Part shown: positions 37,817 through 47,047 of the stretch, piece after piece | Numbering within the stretch: position 1 is the stretch's first letter | Layout: every line of letters starts with the position of its first letter | NCBI RefSeq assembly: GCF_004135585.1 | Contig: NZ_CP035501.1 | Coordinates: forward strand, 1,537,001-1,601,000 | DNA: 64,000 nucleotides | Direction of reading: 5' to 3' | Source of the DNA: Sphingosinicella sp. BN140058 | GTDB lineage: Bacteria; Pseudomonadota; Alphaproteobacteria; Sphingomonadales; Sphingomonadaceae | Translations under genes and position numbers: made by a program | Notes under the pieces: generated by a model | Seen by the model: only the letters and a program-made list of their open reading frames with translations | What the model was told of the DNA's origin: nothing | Database searches by the model: none

Positions 37817-37961
37817 AACGCCCGCCGGCCATGCATCCCCGAGACACGCTGTTACGCGTTAGGCGCAAGGCTGCGCCCGGCTTCGGCACACATGGCGGCT
37901 GCGCAGGCTTGTCAGCCGCAATCATCCGGCGCACACGTGTTGCGGGGCTTGAAGAAACGGC

Positions 37962-38603
37962 GTGGGCAATTTGGAAAGTGCATGGGGGCGGCGCGACGAC
38001 ACAGTCGCGGATCATATCTTGGCGCAGGACATGCTGGCGGCCGTCGGGCTGCCGGCAATGCTGCTCGATGCCGCCGGCAGGGTGATCGCGATCGGCCCGC
38101 TCATGCGACCGCTCACCCGATCCGGTCGGATTCTCGTCACGGCATCGGGTCCGGGTGCGGGTATTGCGGGAGACGATCGGGTGCTGGAGGCACTGATCGG
38201 GACACTGGTAGACGCGGATGCGTCAGGAGTCGCGGTGCTGTCCGCCCGGCGCATCCTGCATGGCGCGGCGGGCGCCGCGCCGCTGCTGGTCGAGATGCTG
38301 CTTCTGCCGCGCCGAGAGCAGAGTTCGGACGCCGGTGCCCCGCGCTACCTGCTCACCATCCGCGGCGGCGGCTGCGAGGAGCCGATGATCGCAGACGTCC
38401 TCCGCGAGGCGTTCCGGCTGACGGCGTCTGAGGTCGAAGTGGCGATGATGCTTGGCGAGGGTCGCTCGCGCTCCGCGATCGCCGAGCATCGCGGCGTTTC
38501 GGTCGACACGATCAAGTTCCAGCTGAAGGCGATCTTCGCCAAGCTTGGCGTAAAGCGGGAGACCGAGCTGGTGGCGAAGATGGGCCGGCTCTTCCGCGGA
38601 TAA
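37962..38603 (+). CDS. LuxR-type helix-turn-helix regulator
   Basis: The 213-residue protein ends in a LuxR/GerE domain (about 150-205: LTASEVEVAMMLGEGRSRSAIAEHRGVSVDTIKFQLKAIFAKLGV). The N-terminal 130 residues look like a degenerate PAS-like sensor (AMLLDAAGRVIAIGPLM); there is no receiver aspartate pocket. It is divergent from the giant autotransporter gene and is its probable regulator. The GTG at 37962 was chosen with GAAGAAA upstream; starts are uncertain by a few codons. Confidence 0.82.
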   Translation: MGNLESAWGRRDDTVADHILAQDMLAAVGLPAMLLDAAGRVIAIGPLMRPLTRSGRILVTASGPGAGIAGDDRVLEALIGTLVDADASGVAVLSARRILHGAAGAAPLLVEMLLLPRREQSSDAGAPRYLLTIRGGGCEEPMIADVLREAFRLTASEVEVAMMLGEGRSRSAIAEHRGVSVDTIKFQLKAIFAKLGVKRETELVAKMGRLFRG

Positions 38604-38723
38604 GGCGCGACCTCGTGGTCACAGGCTCCGCCCGTCGTCCTCCGGGCGCGACTGAGCGCAGAATCGGACTGGGCACCAACCTGTATCAGCGACTGCAGCC
38701 ACGCAATAAGTCATTGCGCTATC

Positions 38724-38912
38724 ATGCTTAATTACCTTGCTGCTCCGATCAACGACGCCGATCTTGCCGCTGTGAAGACATTCGTTGCCAGTGGCCGGCC
38801 GATACCGGCGGTGATCGCCGCCGCGTTGATCGCGCGCCTCGAACAATCCGAGTGCGGGCAGGCCGCGGCAATTGCCCGCCCAGCGCTGACGCCGACGGCG
38901 CTTCGGCCTTGA
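38724..38912 (+). CDS. Possible small hypothetical protein
   Basis: A 62-codon frame starting at an ATG (MLNYLAAPINDADLAAVKTF) has a plausible amphipathic composition, but there is no clear ribosome binding site and no recognised family. It lies alone in the 424-base space between the LuxR-type gene and the alternative oxidase gene. Confidence 0.3.
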   Translation: MLNYLAAPINDADLAAVKTFVASGRPIPAVIAAALIARLEQSECGQAAAIARPALTPTALRP

Positions 38913-38981
38913 TCGCACAGCATCCGGTTGGACGGAACGTCTAGGGGATATTCCTCATATCCGGCGACGGACCCGGCAAGT

Positions 38982-39022
38982 AACTCCGCTTCATCGACCA
39001 AGAGATTGATGAAGCAGGAGTT
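38982..39022 (+). promoter_or_regulatory. Hairpin sequestering the alternative oxidase ribosome binding site
   Basis: AACTCCGCTTCATC (38982-38995) pairs with GATGAAGCAGGAGTT (39008-39022) over 14 base pairs with one bulged A, enclosing a 12-base loop. The right arm contains AGGAG, the Shine-Dalgarno sequence six bases before the oxidase ATG at 39028. The structure could limit translation or form a DNA operator. Confidence 0.7.
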
Positions 39023-39027
39023 TTCCG

Positions 39028-39717
39028 ATGACTGCCCCGTTCGTAGACCTGAGCGTCCATCACCAGCCTAAAGGTATGTCCGACCGCGTTGCCTTTGGCT
39101 TCACCAAGGCGCTGCGCTGGTGCGCCGACACCTTCTTCGCGGAGCGTTATGGCCACCGCGCCGTGGTCCTCGAGACCGTCGCCGCCGTTCCCGGCATGGT
39201 CGGCGCAACCATCAACCACCTCGCCTGCCTTCGCCGCATGTGCGACGACAAGGGCTGGATCAAGACGCTGATGGACGAGGCCGAGAACGAGCGCATGCAT
39301 CTCATGACGTTCATCGAGATCTCCAAGCCGACCCTGTTCGAGCGCGCTGTGATCATCGGCGTGCAGTGGGTCTTCTATGTCTGCTTCTTCGCGCTTTACC
39401 TGATCAGCGCCAAGACCGCGCACCGCGTCGTCGGCTATTTCGAGGAAGAAGCGGTAATCAGCTACACCCATTACCTGGCCGAGATCGACGATGGCCGCTC
39501 CGAGAACGTGCCGGCCCCGACAATCGCGAAGCTCTATTGGAACCTTCCCGAGACGGCCACCCTGCGCGATGTCGTGCTGGTCGTTCGCGCCGACGAGGCC
39601 CACCACCGCGACGTCAATCACGGCTTCGCCAACGAACTCGGCGGCCTGCCTCAGATCAAGGTGGCGCCCTGCCCCGAGCACAACGCCCTCGAGCCGATCT
39701 GGAAGAAAGCGGCCTGA
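39028..39717 (+). CDS. aox: Alternative oxidase (cyanide-insensitive quinol oxidase)
   Basis: The 229-residue membrane-associated protein carries the four di-iron motifs of alternative oxidases: LET at 48-50, NERMHLM at 87-93, FEEEA at 138-142 and RADEAHH at 187-193. It oxidises ubiquinol and reduces oxygen to water without pumping protons. Bacterial forms are uncommon but known in some alphaproteobacteria. Two hydrophobic stretches (VQWVFYVCFFALYLI and the earlier GMVGATINHLACL) fit the monotopic membrane fold. The gene stands alone, with a hairpin over its ribosome binding site and a GC-rich hairpin after its stop. Confidence 0.95.
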   Translation: MTAPFVDLSVHHQPKGMSDRVAFGFTKALRWCADTFFAERYGHRAVVLETVAAVPGMVGATINHLACLRRMCDDKGWIKTLMDEAENERMHLMTFIEISKPTLFERAVIIGVQWVFYVCFFALYLISAKTAHRVVGYFEEEAVISYTHYLAEIDDGRSENVPAPTIAKLYWNLPETATLRDVVLVVRADEAHHRDVNHGFANELGGLPQIKVAPCPEHNALEPIWKKAA

Positions 39718-39725
39718 GCGCAAGC

Positions 39726-39745
39726 GGCGGCGCCCCGGCGCCGCC
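39726..39745. terminator. GC-rich hairpin between convergent genes
   Basis: GGCGGCGCC and GGCGCCGCC form a 9-bp inverted repeat separated by two bases, in the 29-base gap between the oxidase and PilZ stops. There is no T run, so intrinsic termination is uncertain. Confidence 0.4.
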
Positions 39746-39746
39746 C

Positions 39747-40121
39747 TTACCCGTTCGCACTCTCCGAGCGGCGCAGGAGATCGGTGAGAACCGCCGGATG
39801 CAGCGCCCGGGCGAATTCCAGACCCGCGCGCTCGCCCGCGACCCAGCGGACGCGCGCTTCCCAGCTTTCGAGCCCGGGGAACCTGATCCAAACCGTCTCC
39901 CCGGCCTTCGCATAGAAAGCGGGAGAGACGGCACAGCCGGTGTCGCAAAGATCGAGCACGTCGACTCGCCAGGCGGATGCGCCCAGCAGGCGAAAGCCCG
40001 CCTTCATCTGCGTCGCGATTCGCGCCCCCGTGCGGCGCTCCAGATCGGCGTACAAAAGCTCTTCCCCCCCGAGAAGCTGGTGATGAAGTGATCTAGTTGA
40101 TCGTCCCTGCCACGGCAACAT
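39747..40121 (-). CDS. PilZ-domain protein
   Basis: The protein (up to 124 residues) contains a single PilZ-type beta-barrel: ERRTGARIATQMKAGFRLLG, WRVDVLDLCDTGCAVSP, a proline-glycine turn in FPGLESWEARVRWVAGERAGLEFARAL. The canonical c-di-GMP RxxxR is reduced to ERRTGAR, so binding is possible but not certain. The ATG at 40121 gives the stated length; a TTG further in, with GGGGAAGAG before it, would start closer to the domain and may be the true start. It is near a diguanylate cyclase/phosphodiesterase gene. Confidence 0.72.
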   Translation of the reverse strand: MLPWQGRSTRSLHHQLLGGEELLYADLERRTGARIATQMKAGFRLLGASAWRVDVLDLCDTGCAVSPAFYAKAGETVWIRFPGLESWEARVRWVAGERAGLEFARALHPAVLTDLLRRSESANG

Positions 40122-40221
40122 GGTCAAAGGGCTACGCCCGATATTTGCCAGTTCATCATATCGTCCCCGTTCAAGAACAGACTTAACCCGGTCTTCACCA
40201 CATCCCGACTACGGCGTCGCC

Positions 40222-40554
40222 ATGGTTCGATTCCCGCCGCCGCTCCGAATTCTTGCCGGCCGCGGAGCGAAGGTGCTGACGGCATTCGGCGCCCTTGCCC
40301 TCCTGATCGCCTGGCCACCATCCAGCGGCAGGCTCCTGCTCGTGCCGCTTTCCCGCGACGCCGCGCAGAACCTGGTCGCCGCCGCCCTTGCCGACGAGAC
40401 GCTGCTCGTCGCCCGCGGGCCGCTGCCCGGCTCGATCGTCGTGGACGGCCGCAGGCGCGACGTCGCCGAGGCGCTGGCGGGCCGGGCCGTGATCCTCCTC
40501 GCGGCGCGCACGGTCGGCTGCGGCGCGGCGGCAGGGGCCGTTCGCCGTGGCTGA
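40222..40554 (+). CDS. Small membrane protein coupled to the chemoreceptor gene
   Basis: The 110-residue product has one hydrophobic segment ([20 protein letters not shown]) followed by a short periplasmic-type domain ([36 protein letters not shown]). No family is recognised. It overlaps the start of the methyl-accepting protein gene (GTG at 40547) by eight bases, so both proteins are likely made together. The ATG at 40222 was chosen because the membrane segment then follows closely; a longer frame begins at 40120. Confidence 0.6.
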   Translation: MVRFPPPLRILAGRGAKVLTAFGALALLIAWPPSSGRLLLVPLSRDAAQNLVAAALADETLLVARGPLPGSIVVDGRRRDVAEALAGRAVILLAARTVGCGAAAGAVRRG

Positions 40555-42070
40555 ACTCGACGATCTTCGCCGCCGCGGCGTGCGCCTGCTGGCGCTCTGC
40601 GGGCTCGGCTGCACCGCTGTGTTCGCGCTGATCGTTTCGCTGTTCGGGTTCGAGGACGGATCGATCGCCCTCGCCGTCTCCGCATTGATCAACCTTCCGG
40701 TCTGCCGCGACGCCTGGCGCAACCGCTACGATGCCGAATCCCGCATCGGCGTCGGCGTCATGGCCGCGCTGCAACCGGCGATCCTCGTCTTCCTGCTGCG
40801 CGGAAGCGCCTGGCAGATGGACATGCACATGTACTTCTTCGTCAGCCTTGCCGCCCTTACCCTGCTCTGCGACTGGCGACCGATCGCGGTCGCCTCGGTG
40901 ATCGTCGCGGTGCATCACGTGCTTGCGTCCTTGCTGTCGCCGGACTGGGCGTTCACCGGATCCGGCGCGATCGGCCGAGTCGCCATCCATGCGATCGCGG
41001 TCGCGCTCCAGTTCCTGGTGCTCGCCCAGGTGACCAGGCGACTCGGAACGCTGATCGCCAGCCAGGTCGAAAGCCGCGCCCGCAGCGAGCGCCTTGCCGA
41101 GAGCGCTGCGGGTGCCCGGCGCGAGGCGGAAGCGGCGCTGGCCCGCGCTCGCAAATCGGAAGCGCGGGCGGCGCTGGAGCGCAAGCATCGCGGGGACGTG
41201 CAGCGCGCCGCCGACGCCGCCCGCACATCGGACATGCTGGCGATCGCAGCGGAGTTCGAGACGTCGGTCGCCGCGGTGGTGGGCGCCGTCGGCGCCGCCG
41301 CGGGAGACGTGCAGAAGATGGCAGGCAGCCTGGTCGACCTCGCACGGCAGGGCCAGCGGCGGGCGGCAAGCGTCGCCGCCGGCGCGGGCCAGTCCTCGCT
41401 TGCGGCGCGCGACATTGCGGAGCGAGCGGCAAGCCTTGCCCGGTCGGTCGCGCAGATCGCCGCCAATGCCGATCAGCAAACTCAACTGAGCCTGGCGGCG
41501 CATGCACGCACCGCCGCCGGCGAAGACAGGCTGCACGACCTTTCCGATCGGGTGAACGACATCGACGGCTTCGCCGAGCAGATCGCGACCGTCGCCAAGC
41601 ACACCAATTTGCTGGCCCTCAACGCAACCATCGAGGCTGCGCGGGCGGGAGAGGCCGGCACCGGCTTCGCCGTGGTCGCCTCCGAGGTGAAGCAATTGGC
41701 GCATCAGTCGCGCGCCGCAACGTCTGAAATCAAGCGCCTGATCGGCAGCGTCGGCGACGGCGCGGCCAATGTCGAGCGGGCCTTGATCGATATCGTCGGC
41801 GTGGTCGATCAGCTCGGCGGCGCGGCCGAGACCATTCGCGCCGAAGTGGCGGAACAGCGGGCAACCACCGACCGGCTGAATGCCAGCGCCGAAGAGGCGG
41901 CGGCTAGCGCCGTAGCGATCGCCGGTGAAGTCGCAGAGGTTGCCGCCACCGCGGTCTCCGCCGAGCGCCTCGCCGGCCTGGTCAACGGATCGAGCGAACG
42001 CCTGACCGAGAGCGCGCGCCGGCTGGAACAGGCCACGACGACCTTCCTCAACTCACTCCGCACCGCGTGA
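40547..42070 (+). CDS. Methyl-accepting chemotaxis protein with multi-helix membrane sensor
   Basis: The 507-residue protein has about five to six N-terminal membrane helices (residues 10-165), with conserved-looking histidines in MDMHMYFF and [11 protein letters not shown], then a coiled-coil region rich in Ala/Arg/Glu (170-230) and a methyl-accepting signalling domain. The tip [34 protein letters not shown] (about 350-385) is canonical. There is no large periplasmic ligand domain and no HAMP domain, so sensing is probably inside the membrane. It is coupled to the small protein upstream. Confidence 0.9.
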   Translation: MAELDDLRRRGVRLLALCGLGCTAVFALIVSLFGFEDGSIALAVSALINLPVCRDAWRNRYDAESRIGVGVMAALQPAILVFLLRGSAWQMDMHMYFFVSLAALTLLCDWRPIAVASVIVAVHHVLASLLSPDWAFTGSGAIGRVAIHAIAVALQFLVLAQVTRRLGTLIASQVESRARSERLAESAAGARREAEAALARARKSEARAALERKHRGDVQRAADAARTSDMLAIAAEFETSVAAVVGAVGAAAGDVQKMAGSLVDLARQGQRRAASVAAGAGQSSLAARDIAERAASLARSVAQIAANADQQTQLSLAAHARTAAGEDRLHDLSDRVNDIDGFAEQIATVAKHTNLLALNATIEAARAGEAGTGFAVVASEVKQLAHQSRAATSEIKRLIGSVGDGAANVERALIDIVGVVDQLGGAAETIRAEVAEQRATTDRLNASAEEAAASAVAIAGEVAEVAATAVSAERLAGLVNGSSERLTESARRLEQATTTFLNSLRTA

Positions 42071-42198
42071 GCCGACGCCGCCGACACACCGCCGCCCCGT
42101 AGGATTACGTAGACCGGCGGTAGCGGCTTGGAAGCCAACATGGATTACGCCGAGGAAGGGCGCGTCTGGACGGCGCGAATTGGGAATTTGGGGCGCGC

Positions 42199-44676
42199 AT
42201 GATCGAGGACAGGCTACATCCGGCTATCCATGGCGACCGCGATGACGCGCGTTCCTTTCACAGCATCCTCGCCTGCCTGAACGGCCTCTTCTACCGCAGC
42301 GAGCTGCGCGCCCCCTGGCGCTTTTCGTTTCTGAGCGAAGGCGGCGATACGCTCACCGGCTATTCGCGCGAGGAACTCGACGCGACCTCGTGGGGCAATC
42401 TCATCCTGCCCGAATATATGAGCGAGATCGATGCCTCGGTCGAAGCCGCGATCGCCGCCGAGGCCCGGTTCGAGATCACCTATCCGATCCGCCACAAGGA
42501 CGGCACGCTGCGCTGGGTCGCCGAACAGGGACACGCCATCCGCGACGCCGACGGCCAGCCGATCTTTCTGGAAGGAATCATCAGCGACGTCACCGCGGCC
42601 CGGCAGGCGGAGGATGTGGAGCGCACGGCATCGGCGCAATGGCGCAAGATGCTCGACACGATCCCGCAAATGGCGTGGTCGATGTCGCCCGACGGCCGTG
42701 AAGCATTTTACAACGAACGCTGGGTGGATTTCACCGGGCGGTTGATCAACGATGGCAGCATCCTGCGGCTCGATCTCATCCATCCCGACGATCGCGACAG
42801 CGCGCACGAGAGCTGGACGCTGAGCGTCCGCAGCGGCACCCCCTACCAGGCGCGCTACCGGCTGATCCATCGTTCGGGCGAGTTCCGCTGGGTGCTCAGC
42901 CGAGCCCTGCCGGAGCGGGACGAGACCGGCACAATCCGCCGCTGGTACGGCACGTGCACCGACATTCACGAACAGGTGCTCGCCGTCGACGAAGCCGCCT
43001 CGGCGCGGGATTTTGCCGCCCGCCTGCTCGGCGCGGCGCCGGACGCGCTGCTGCTGCTCGACGGCACCGGACACGTCACCTTCTGCAACGACGTCGCCGA
43101 AAAGGCGCTTGCGGGGCGCTGGCAGAGATCTCTGCTCGGCAGCTTCTGGGCGGATCTGGTGCCCTATGCCGTGCGCCGCAGCGCGTGGCGTGCGGCCGCG
43201 CGCGCCTGGCGCACCGGCGAGAAGATCCGGTTCACCGTGGAGCATTCGCGGGGTCGTTGGTGGGACGTGATCGCGACACCCGTGGATGCCTCGCAGACCC
43301 GGCCGCGGCTGCTGGTGACCGCCCGGGACGTCAGCGATCAGAAGCATGCCGAGCAGAAAGCGCGTTGGGCGGCCGGCCACGACACGCTGACAGATCTGCC
43401 GAACCGAGCCCTTCTCCAGCAGCGCCTCGATGCCGAAGTGGTCGGCGAGACGGCGAGTGATCGTCCCTTCGCCCTGCTCCTGCTCGACGTCGACGATTTC
43501 AAGCGGACCAACGACACGCTCGGCCACGATGCCGGCGACGCCTTGCTGATCGCCTTGGCCGGGCATCTGCGCGCGATCACCGGCGGCGACGACATGGTCG
43601 CGCGGCTCGGCGGCGACGAATTCGCGGTGATCCTGCCGGACGTGACCGAAGCCGAGGCGCTGCTCGACTTCTCACGCCGTCTCGCCGCCGCGATGCGGCT
43701 GCCGTTTCTGCACGACGGCAATCTGCTCGAGTGCCGGGCGAGCATCGGCGCAGCCCTGTTTCCCGATCATGGCGCGTCCAAGAGCGATTTGCTGAAGAGC
43801 GCGGATCTTGCCCTCTACGCCGCCAAGGCGATGGGCGGCGGCACCCTCAGGATCTTCGAGCCGGGGCTGCGCGATGCCTTCCATCAGCGCAGCGTGATGC
43901 TGAAGACCGGCAAGCATGCGATCGATGCCGCTCTGGTGGTGCCCTTCTATCAGCCCAAGATCGATTTGCAGACCGGCCTGTTCGCCGGCTTCGAAGCGCT
44001 GCTGCGCTGGCGCGACGGGGCCCGGATCCGGACTCCGGACACGATCGCCGCCTGTTTCGACGACCCGGTGCTCGCGGTCGAGCTCGGCGACCGGATGATC
44101 GAGCAGGTGATCCGCGACATCGGCGCCTGGCGGGCAGGCGGCACCGAGTTCGGCCATGTCGCGCTCAACGCTTCGCCGGCCGAATTCCGCCATGACGATT
44201 TCGCCGAGCGCCTGCTCGGCCGCATGCGGCAACATGGCCTCGATCCGGGCGACATCCAGGTGGAAGTCACCGAATCGGTGTTCCTCGGCCGCGGCGCCGA
44301 ATATGTCGAGCGTGCGCTGAACACGCTCGCCGCCGGCGGCATCGGCATCGCGCTCGACGATTTCGGCACCGGCTATGCCTCGCTGTCGCACCTCAAGCGC
44401 TTTCCCGTGGACGTAATCAAGATCGACCGGTCCTTCGTCACCGATCTGCAATGCGACGAAAATGACGGCGCCATCGTCGATGCGGTGATCGGCCTTGGCA
44501 GAAGCCTGCGCAAGCAGGTCGTCGCCGAGGGGATCGAGACCCGCGCCCAGCACGATCTGCTCGTCGCGCTCGGCTGCCATGTCGGCCAGGGCTTTCTCTA
44601 TGGCCGTCCGATGCCCGCGGACCAGGTGCCGGCGGCGCTCCGGGCCGAACGCGATGCGTGGCGATCGGCTGCCTGA
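42199..44676 (+). CDS. PAS-GGDEF-EAL c-di-GMP turnover protein
   Basis: The 825-residue soluble protein has three PAS domains (about 20-140, 145-260, 270-380; the first two have PAC-type RHKDGTLRWV and RSGEFRWVLSR), a GGDEF domain (about 385-545) with an intact RLGGDEF motif near 470, and an EAL domain (about 565-815) with FEALLRW near 598, EVTESV and DDFGTGYASLSHLKRFPVDVIKID. Both catalytic motifs look intact, so it could make or break c-di-GMP, or use GTP binding to control the EAL domain. It has no membrane helix. It is convergent with the molybdoenzyme operon. Confidence 0.94.
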   Translation: MIEDRLHPAIHGDRDDARSFHSILACLNGLFYRSELRAPWRFSFLSEGGDTLTGYSREELDATSWGNLILPEYMSEIDASVEAAIAAEARFEITYPIRHKDGTLRWVAEQGHAIRDADGQPIFLEGIISDVTAARQAEDVERTASAQWRKMLDTIPQMAWSMSPDGREAFYNERWVDFTGRLINDGSILRLDLIHPDDRDSAHESWTLSVRSGTPYQARYRLIHRSGEFRWVLSRALPERDETGTIRRWYGTCTDIHEQVLAVDEAASARDFAARLLGAAPDALLLLDGTGHVTFCNDVAEKALAGRWQRSLLGSFWADLVPYAVRRSAWRAAARAWRTGEKIRFTVEHSRGRWWDVIATPVDASQTRPRLLVTARDVSDQKHAEQKARWAAGHDTLTDLPNRALLQQRLDAEVVGETASDRPFALLLLDVDDFKRTNDTLGHDAGDALLIALAGHLRAITGGDDMVARLGGDEFAVILPDVTEAEALLDFSRRLAAAMRLPFLHDGNLLECRASIGAALFPDHGASKSDLLKSADLALYAAKAMGGGTLRIFEPGLRDAFHQRSVMLKTGKHAIDAALVVPFYQPKIDLQTGLFAGFEALLRWRDGARIRTPDTIAACFDDPVLAVELGDRMIEQVIRDIGAWRAGGTEFGHVALNASPAEFRHDDFAERLLGRMRQHGLDPGDIQVEVTESVFLGRGAEYVERALNTLAAGGIGIALDDFGTGYASLSHLKRFPVDVIKIDRSFVTDLQCDENDGAIVDAVIGLGRSLRKQVVAEGIETRAQHDLLVALGCHVGQGFLYGRPMPADQVPAALRAERDAWRSAA

Positions 44677-44713
44677 GCGACAAACACCTGCAGGCGCGCG
44701 GCAGCGCCGCGTC

Positions 44714-47047
44714 TCACAACAATTTGTCGAGCGTGATCGGCAGGCTGCGGACGCGCTTGCCGGTGGCGTTGTAGATCGCGTTGGCGACCGCGGCGCCGGT
44801 GCCGGTGATGCCGATCTCGCCGACGCCCCGGGCGCCCATCGGCGCGTGCGGATCGGGAATGTCGGTCCAGATCACCTCGATTTCCGGCACGTCCATGTGC
44901 ACCGGCACATGATATTCGGCGAGGCTCGCATTCACGATCCGGCCATTGCGGGGATCGAACTGGGTCTCCTCCATCAGCGCAAGGCCGAGCCCCATGATGA
45001 TGCCGCCGCGAAACTGGCTCGCGGCCGTTTTCGGGTTGAGGATGCGCCCGCAGTCGAACGAGCCCAGGAAGCGCGAGACGCGCGGCTCGCCGGTCACGGC
45101 ATTGACCCGCACCTCGCAGAACATCGCGGCGTGGCTGTGCATCGACCAATGCTGCGTTTCCAACGGCATCGGCGGCTCCGCCTCGACGCTGACCGCATCG
45201 CGCTGCGCCCTGCCGAGGATCGAGGCATAGCTCTCGTGGCGTTCGGGATCGTCCAGCTTGCACAGACCGCCGTCGCGGCTGCCGATCTCGTCCGGCTTCA
45301 GCCCGGCGAGCGGGGAATCATTGCCGGCAAGGCTGAGCAACTCGGCCACCAGCTTGTTGTAGGCGGCGATCACCGACGCGCCGATCGAGGCGGTCTGCTG
45401 CGAACCGCCGGCTAGGACCAGCCCCGGCAACGTCGAGTCGCCATAGGTGAAGCGCACCTGCTCCAGCGAAAGCCCGAGCCGATCGGCGATCACCTGGGTC
45501 TGCGCCGTCGCGGTGCCCATGCCCATTTCGTGCGCCGCGATATCGACTTGGACCGCGCCGTCGCGCGACAGCGTGATCCGGGCTGCGCCGCCCGGCATTC
45601 GGTAGTAGGGATAGGTGCCGGTGGCGCAGCCCACCCCGACCAGCCACTCGCCGTCGCGCACCCTGCCCGGCACCGGATTGCGCCTGCTCCAGCCGAACCG
45701 CTCGGCGCCGTCGCGCCATGCCTTGGCGATCTCCCGCGAGGAGAACGGCAGGCCGGTGAGCGGATCCTTGTCCGGCTCGTTGCGCAGCCTGAACTCGACC
45801 GGATCGAGGCCGAGCTGTTCGGCGAGTTCGTCCATCGCACATTCGAGCGCGAAGGTGCCGACCGCCTCGCCGGGGGCACGCATGAAGGTGTTGCTGATCA
45901 TGTCGAGTTCGACATGCTGCACGTCGAGCAGCATCGTCTCGGCCGCATAGGCACTGCGGGTCGGCAGGATGAACGGTTCGGGCATCGCATTGTGCGCGGT
46001 CTTGGCGGTGACGCCGGTGTGGATCAGCGCGGTCAGCCGGCCGTCTTCGGTGGCGCCGAGCGCCAGCCTCTGTTCGGTCGGCGAGCGCCCGCCGACCGTC
46101 CGGTAGACACCCTCGCGGGTGAGGACGAGGCGCACCGGTCGGCCGGCGACCCGCGCCGCTGCGGCGGCGATGATCTGGTGCTGCCACAAAGTCTTGCTGC
46201 CGAAGCCGCCGCCGACGAAGGGCGAGGTGATCACCACCTGCTCGGCCGGCAGATCGAAAACCTGGGCGAGCGTCCACGCCGAATGCGCCACCGCCTGCTG
46301 CGCGTCGTGGATGCGCAGCGTGTCCCCGTCCCAGGCAAGCGTCACCGCATGCAGCTCGATCGGATTGTGGTTGTGTCCCGGCGTCGTATAGACCGAGTCC
46401 ACCGTGACCGCCGCTTTGGCAAGAGCGGCTTCGGCATCGCCGACCGCGTCGTGCATCGGCCCGCCCATGAATTGCGATGGCGAGGTGCCGTTCGCCTTTG
46501 CAGCGTCGAGATCGGTTGCCGCCGGCGCGGCCTCGAAAGTCGCGCGGATCAGCGACTTGGCATGGTCGGCCTGCTCCTGGGTGTCGGCGAGCACGATCGC
46601 GATCGGCTGCCCGTTCCAATAGATGCGATCGTCCTGCAGCACCGGCACGCTGTCGCCGCCCGCCGCTTTGGGGTCGCTCATGAACAGAGGCGTCGGTTTC
46701 AACCTTGGGGCGTTGCGGTGGGTCATCACCAGCACCACTCCGGGCGCCGCCTCGGCCGCACCGACGTCGAGCTCTGAGATCCGTCCCCTGGCGATGTTGC
46801 TGTAGGCGATCGCGGCGTAGACCATGTCGGCCATCGGGAATTCCGCAGCGAACGGCGCCGCGCCGGATACCTTGAGCGGCCCGTCGATGCGCGAGACCGG
46901 CGCGCCGACATGGCCATGCTGGCGGCGGATCAGCGGATCGGGGACGCCGCCCGGAATCCAGCTGTCCGGGGCGAGCGCCACCGCCTTCCCCATGGCGCCC
47001 TGAACCATCCCCTGGGCGAGCGCCTTGCCTTCGTCGAGGATGCTCAT
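44714..47047 (-). CDS. Molybdopterin-binding subunit of xanthine dehydrogenase-family aldehyde oxidoreductase
   Basis: The 777-residue large subunit has the marks of the PaoC/YagR branch: GNQP-like NGQPIAIVLADTQEQADHA, FVGGGFGSK (cofactor contact), FMRAPGE, GMGTATAQTQV and the C-terminal GARGVGEIGITGTGAAVANAI with the catalytic glutamate. It binds the molybdenum cofactor and hydroxylates aldehydes or N-heterocycles. It is the last gene of a three-gene set; its ATG overlaps the FAD-subunit stop by four bases. The substrate is not evident from sequence. Confidence 0.92.
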   Translation of the reverse strand: MSILDEGKALAQGMVQGAMGKAVALAPDSWIPGGVPDPLIRRQHGHVGAPVSRIDGPLKVSGAAPFAAEFPMADMVYAAIAYSNIARGRISELDVGAAEAAPGVVLVMTHRNAPRLKPTPLFMSDPKAAGGDSVPVLQDDRIYWNGQPIAIVLADTQEQADHAKSLIRATFEAAPAATDLDAAKANGTSPSQFMGGPMHDAVGDAEAALAKAAVTVDSVYTTPGHNHNPIELHAVTLAWDGDTLRIHDAQQAVAHSAWTLAQVFDLPAEQVVITSPFVGGGFGSKTLWQHQIIAAAAARVAGRPVRLVLTREGVYRTVGGRSPTEQRLALGATEDGRLTALIHTGVTAKTAHNAMPEPFILPTRSAYAAETMLLDVQHVELDMISNTFMRAPGEAVGTFALECAMDELAEQLGLDPVEFRLRNEPDKDPLTGLPFSSREIAKAWRDGAERFGWSRRNPVPGRVRDGEWLVGVGCATGTYPYYRMPGGAARITLSRDGAVQVDIAAHEMGMGTATAQTQVIADRLGLSLEQVRFTYGDSTLPGLVLAGGSQQTASIGASVIAAYNKLVAELLSLAGNDSPLAGLKPDEIGSRDGGLCKLDDPERHESYASILGRAQRDAVSVEAEPPMPLETQHWSMHSHAAMFCEVRVNAVTGEPRVSRFLGSFDCGRILNPKTAASQFRGGIIMGLGLALMEETQFDPRNGRIVNASLAEYHVPVHMDVPEIEVIWTDIPDPHAPMGARGVGEIGITGTGAAVANAIYNATGKRVRSLPITLDKLL

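Noticed and set aside
44697..44711. CGCGGC/GCCGCG hairpin between the GGDEF-EAL and molybdoenzyme genes considered as a terminator
   Set aside because: The stem is only six base pairs with no T run on either strand.
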